From contig CALVXI010000009.1 of NCBI GenBank assembly GCA_944368975.1, positions 1-55,673 of the forward strand: 55,673 nucleotides of DNA. The letters run 5' to 3'. Below, piece after piece: positions 52,560-55,673 of the stretch. The position numbers and the translations under genes are program-made. Every line of letters starts with the position of its first letter. Positions within the stretch are counted from its first letter, which is position 1. The notes under the pieces were generated by a model. That model was not told the origin of the DNA. It ran no database searches and was given only the letters and a program-made list of their open reading frames with translations. This stretch comes from an uncultured Bacilli bacterium. Lineage in GTDB: Bacteria; Bacillota_I; Bacilli_A; RFN20; CAG-826.

Positions 52560-53345
52560 ATGATTTTTGACACACATATTCATTTAAATAGTGAAGTTTA
52601 TAAAGATAATCTTAATGAATTATTATTAAAAGCAAAAGATAAAGGTGTGAATCTTTTTAATTGTGTTGGTTATGATTTAGAAAGTTCTATTGAAGCAGTT
52701 AATATTGCTAATAATTTTCCTAACGTTTATGCAACTATAGGGCTAATTCCTACTGAACATAAAAAATGGAATGATAATACTATTAATGAGTTAAAAGAAT
52801 TATATTTTAAAAATAAAAAAATCATTGCAATTGGTGAAATTGGACTTGATTATTATCGGGAAAAAGATCCAATAATTAAAGAAAAGCAAAAAGAAATTTT
52901 TATTAAACAAATAGAATTAGCCAATGAATTAAATTTACCTATATCCATACATGCTAGAGATAGTTTAAATGATGTTTTAGAGATTTTAAAGACTGTAAAA
53001 TGTAAAAATACTGGAGTTTTGCATTGTTTTAGCGGTTCAAAGGAGCAAGCTAGAGAATTTATTAAACTTGGATATAAAATTGCGTTTGGTGGTGTACTTA
53101 CTTTTAAAAATAGCGTTAAAACAAAAGAAGTTTTACTAGATATAGACTTAGAAAATATTGTTTTTGAAACCGATGCACCTTATTTAGCTCCTACTCCATA
53201 TCGTGGAAAAATTAATTTACCTGAGTATATATTTAACGTTGTTCAAGAGGCAAGTTTACTAAAAAAAGTCGACTTTAAAGAACTTTCAAAGATAACTTAT
53301 GAGAATTCTTTAAAAATTTTTCACGTGAAAAGTTATGAAGATTAA
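52560..53345 (+). CDS. tatD: TatD family metal-dependent hydrolase
   Basis: A 261-residue TatD/YcfH DNase. Metal-site motifs: DTHIHLN, GEIGLDYYRE, SIHARDS, LHCFSGS and ETDAPYLAPTPYRG. It cuts DNA 3'-5' in vitro and is linked to DNA repair and quality control. It begins 1 base after mnmE and overlaps rnmV by 11 bases. Confidence 0.95.
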   Translation: MIFDTHIHLNSEVYKDNLNELLLKAKDKGVNLFNCVGYDLESSIEAVNIANNFPNVYATIGLIPTEHKKWNDNTINELKELYFKNKKIIAIGEIGLDYYREKDPIIKEKQKEIFIKQIELANELNLPISIHARDSLNDVLEILKTVKCKNTGVLHCFSGSKEQAREFIKLGYKIAFGGVLTFKNSVKTKEVLLDIDLENIVFETDAPYLAPTPYRGKINLPEYIFNVVQEASLLKKVDFKELSKITYENSLKIFHVKSYED

Positions 53346-53886
53346 AATACCTTATTTAATTGTTGTTGAAGGAAAATCAGATATTAATTTTTTGAGTAAT
53401 TTTTTAGATGCAAATTTCTATAGTATTAATGGTAGTGCAGTAAATTATGATGATATAAAATTTTTAAAAAATATAACAAAAAACTCAAAAATTATTATCT
53501 TAACAGACCCAGATTTTCCAGGACAGAAAATAAGAAATTTCATTAATGAAAATTTAAATCATAACGTTTTAAATGCTTACATTAGAAAAGAATATTCAAT
53601 AAAGAAAAATAAGGTTGGAGTTGCTGAATCAACTAAAGAAGAAATTATAAGAGCACTTCAATTTTTAAAAGAATATAAAGAATCTAATATATCAAAATCT
53701 AATTTAGAAGTAATTGATTTATATAATTATAAACTAGTTGGTTCTACTTCTAGTGAAAATAGGATGAATTTTTGTAATTATTATGGATTAGGATATTCTA
53801 ATGGTAAAAACTTATTAAAGAAATTAAAATTATTAGGTATAAATAAGAATGAGTTAAAGGAGATGGTTAATAATGTTAACTCTTGA
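53335..53886 (+). CDS. rnmV: Ribonuclease M5
   Basis: A 183-residue TOPRIM nuclease. VVEGKSDINFL gives the acidic first motif and LTDPDFPGQKIRNFI the DxD motif. RNase M5 matures 5S rRNA in low-GC Gram-positives. Start at 53335 inside the tatD end, as is common for this pair. It overlaps rsmA by 14 bases. Confidence 0.93.
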   Translation: MKIKIPYLIVVEGKSDINFLSNFLDANFYSINGSAVNYDDIKFLKNITKNSKIIILTDPDFPGQKIRNFINENLNHNVLNAYIRKEYSIKKNKVGVAESTKEEIIRALQFLKEYKESNISKSNLEVIDLYNYKLVGSTSSENRMNFCNYYGLGYSNGKNLLKKLKLLGINKNELKEMVNNVNS

Positions 53887-54691
53887 TGAAATTAAAGACT
53901 ATTTTTTATTAGTTAATTCTCATGCTAAGAAAGAATTAGGACAAAATTTTCTTTTAGATGAAGAAGTTTCTAAAAGAATTAGAGATGAATTAGAATTAAA
54001 AGAAGATGATAATTTATTAGAAATTGGTCCTGGCTTAGGAAGTTTAACATCTTCTTTAGTAAATATTACAAATTCTTTTGTTGCAGTTGAATACGATGAA
54101 AAATTCGTGACTTTCTTAAACAAAAATTTTGAAAAATCAAATTTAAAAGTTATTAAGAATAATATACTTAAATTTAAAGATTTTAATTTTAATAAAGTAT
54201 GTGGTAATCTTCCTTACTATATTTCAACAGACATTTTAGAATATTTAATTTCTAATTTTTTAAATATGGAAATTGGGGTTTTTATGGTTCAAAAAGAATT
54301 TTTTGAAAGAATCACAACATTAAATAATAAGGATAAAGGACCATTAAATTATTTAATTGAATATCGATATAATATTAAAAAAATAATTGATGTTAAGAAA
54401 GGCTCTTTTTTTCCTATCCCTCAAGTTGATTCTACTGTTTTTAAATTATTAAAAAAAGATTCTGATGATCAAACATTTAATAAATTAAAAAAGATATTAA
54501 ATATATCTTTTATGAACCGTAGAAAAACATTAATAAATAATCTTAAAGGAATCGTTAAAGATAAAACGATATTAAGCAATGTGTTAATATCTATGAATTT
54601 AGATATTAATGTTCGACCTGAAGAATTAACTTTAAATGACTTTTTAAATCTTTTAAATAGATTATTGAAAGTTGAAAATTTGAAATTATAA
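53873..54691 (+). CDS. rsmA: 16S rRNA dimethyladenosine methyltransferase RsmA (KsgA)
   Basis: A 272-residue methyltransferase. Motif I LEIGPGLGSLT binds S-adenosylmethionine, GQNFL precedes it, and NLPYYIST is the catalytic NLPY motif. It dimethylates two adjacent adenosines near the 3' end of 16S rRNA; loss gives kasugamycin resistance in other bacteria. Follows rnmV with overlap. Confidence 0.96.
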   Translation: MLTLDEIKDYFLLVNSHAKKELGQNFLLDEEVSKRIRDELELKEDDNLLEIGPGLGSLTSSLVNITNSFVAVEYDEKFVTFLNKNFEKSNLKVIKNNILKFKDFNFNKVCGNLPYYISTDILEYLISNFLNMEIGVFMVQKEFFERITTLNNKDKGPLNYLIEYRYNIKKIIDVKKGSFFPIPQVDSTVFKLLKKDSDDQTFNKLKKILNISFMNRRKTLINNLKGIVKDKTILSNVLISMNLDINVRPEELTLNDFLNLLNRLLKVENLKL

Positions 54692-54699
54692 TTATCATT

Positions 54700-55548
54700 A
54701 TGATTGAGAAAGCCTATGCCAAAGTTAATCTTGGCTTAAACGTTTTAGATAAAAGAGAAGATTCATATCATAATCTAGAAACTTTAATGCTTCCATTAAT
54801 TTTACACGATACTTTAGAAATTAATATTTTACCTAATAAAGAGAGTGATGATTTTGTAACTTGTGATGAATATTCTTTGAAAATTACTAAATATAATTTA
54901 TGTCATAAAGCTATTGATGTTTGTCGTGAAAAGTATGGATTTAAAGAAAAATTTGATATTGAAATTCATAAATCTATTTTTGTTCAAAGTGGCTTAGGTG
55001 GCGGAAGTGCCGACGCTGCAGCGACTATTAGAGGAATTTTAAAATTATTAAAAATTAAAGCTTCTGATGAGGAATTAAAAGAACTAGCTATTAAGGTTGG
55101 CTCCGATGTTCCTTTTTCTATATTTAATAAACCAGCATTTGTTACTTCAATTGGAAATGATTTAGAATTCTTTAGTCATAATCGTAAAGATTATGTTGTT
55201 ATAGTTAAACCTCGAACAGGCCTTTCAACAAAAGAAGTTTTTGAACATGGAGATAACTTTAAATATAAATATCATGATTTAAACATAATAAAAGAACAAT
55301 TTATTAATGATAATGCAATTTCTTATAGCGAACCAATAAATAATTTAGAAATTCCAGCTTTTGCACTTTTACCTGAACTATATGACTTAAAGGAAAAACT
55401 ACTAAATGAAGGATTTGATTTTGTTAGTATGTCTGGGGCTGGTAGTAGTATTTTCTGCTTAACTAAAAATAAAAAACTAGCTAAGAAAATGGAGACTAAA
55501 TATTTTAAATTAGGATATGAAGTTGAATTAACAAACTTCTTAATTTAA
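54700..55548 (+). CDS. ispE: 4-diphosphocytidyl-2-C-methyl-D-erythritol kinase
   Basis: A 282-residue GHMP kinase. AKVNLGLNVLDKREDSYHNL is the substrate-binding start, SGLGGGSADAAATIRG the ATP loop, and SMSGAGSSIFCL a GHMP third motif. It phosphorylates a methylerythritol-phosphate intermediate, so the organism uses the non-mevalonate isoprenoid pathway. It follows rsmA by 8 bases and ends the plus-strand block. Confidence 0.95.
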   Translation: MIEKAYAKVNLGLNVLDKREDSYHNLETLMLPLILHDTLEINILPNKESDDFVTCDEYSLKITKYNLCHKAIDVCREKYGFKEKFDIEIHKSIFVQSGLGGGSADAAATIRGILKLLKIKASDEELKELAIKVGSDVPFSIFNKPAFVTSIGNDLEFFSHNRKDYVVIVKPRTGLSTKEVFEHGDNFKYKYHDLNIIKEQFINDNAISYSEPINNLEIPAFALLPELYDLKEKLLNEGFDFVSMSGAGSSIFCLTKNKKLAKKMETKYFKLGYEVELTNFLI

Positions 55549-55550
55549 TT

Positions 55551-55570
55551 AAAAAGCCTGCAAAACTTAA
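55551..55570 (+). other. Recurrent post-stop motif after ispE
   Basis: AAAAAGCCTGCAAAACTTAA begins 2 bases after the ispE stop. It matches the motif after serS closely (AAAAAGC.TGCAAA..CTTAA). Confidence 0.35.
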
Positions 55571-55595
55571 ATAAAATATAAAAAAACCAAGCAAA

Positions 55596-55673
55596 TGTGA
55601 GAGGTACCCCAAATCCTAGACATTAGGAAAGGGGTACTTTTTTATGAAATATTCATGGGAATTCAAACTTGAA
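55596..55673 (+). mobile_element. Left end of an IS3-like element
   Basis: TGTGAGAGGTACCCC then AAATCCTAGACATTA is the terminal inverted repeat, matching positions 75 to 48 read on the opposite strand. AAAGGGG then leads to an ATG at 55644. The element runs off the window end. Confidence 0.7.
55644..55673 (+). CDS. IS3-type transposase OrfA (first 10 codons)
   Basis: Only MKYSWEFKLE is present, with AAAGGGG 8-9 bases upstream of the ATG. The start is typical of IS3-type OrfA proteins, whose N-terminus is an HTH DNA-binding domain that recognises the element's ends. The gene runs off the window. Confidence 0.65.
   Translation, partial: MKYSWEFKLE

Noticed and set aside
1-55673. A composite transposon bounded by two IS ends
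   Set aside because: The interior holds oriC and essential genes; the ends more likely reflect repeat-limited assembly.
1-55673. CRISPR array, tRNA or rRNA genes
   Set aside because: No repeat-spacer pattern, tRNA cloverleaf or rRNA segment was recognised by eye.
1-55673. Mycoplasma-type code with TGA as Trp
   Set aside because: Trp is TGG in conserved genes, and TGA terminates tadA and the Hint gene at sensible positions.

Overview
The window is one AT-rich bacterial stretch, probably a whole contig. Trp is TGG, and TGA ends several genes, so the genetic code is standard rather than the Mycoplasma code. The gene set and order (rpmH-rnpA-yidC-jag-mnmE beside dnaA-dnaN-S4-recF-gyrB-gyrA-serS) fit a Firmicutes/Mollicutes-type lineage, for example the uncultured gut RF39-like groups. 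That placement is inferred. Both ends carry matching terminal sequences of an IS3-like element in the same orientation, which is a typical place for an assembly to stop.

Layout. 1-75: right end of the IS. 90-9218: housekeeping and transport genes (DegV-family protein, MscL, an M50-like membrane protein, TetR regulator, P-type ATPase, MacB-like ABC exporter, TadA, small SRP RNA). 9246-12660: a mobile and decaying patch with a TnpB element and predicted omega RNA, an XRE-type regulator, and remnants of an AAA_14/DUF4143 ATPase joined to a broken second gene. 12714-34254: one tightly packed minus-strand operon-like array of 17 genes for secreted and surface proteins. 34334-37548: small membrane proteins and two regulators. 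37626-47535: serS, gyrA, gyrB, recF, S4 gene, dnaN, dnaA (minus). 47603-47841: oriC with about 12 DnaA boxes. 47952-55548: rpmH, rnpA, yidC, jag/khpB, mnmE, tatD, rnmV, rsmA, ispE (plus). 55596-55673: left end of the IS and the first codons of its orfA.

The most unusual region is the 21.5-kb array. It encodes six tandem paralogous small secreted proteins sharing an N-terminal GFSSW-type signal and a C-terminal WGxxF motif. These are followed by a SipW/ER-type signal peptidase, a membrane-anchored McrB-like AAA+ ATPase, a DUF2357-like zinc-ribbon partner, an ABC transporter, a large membrane-anchored surface protein and a repeat lipoprotein. The array ends with two small-plus-large surface-protein modules. 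The second module begins with a gene interrupted at a G8 tract, which looks like a phase-variation switch currently OFF, and ends with a large protein carrying a C-terminal Hint (intein/hedgehog) domain. I read the whole as a dedicated surface-structure export and assembly locus, possibly TasA/SipW-like. The function is inferred; no experiment or database search backs it.
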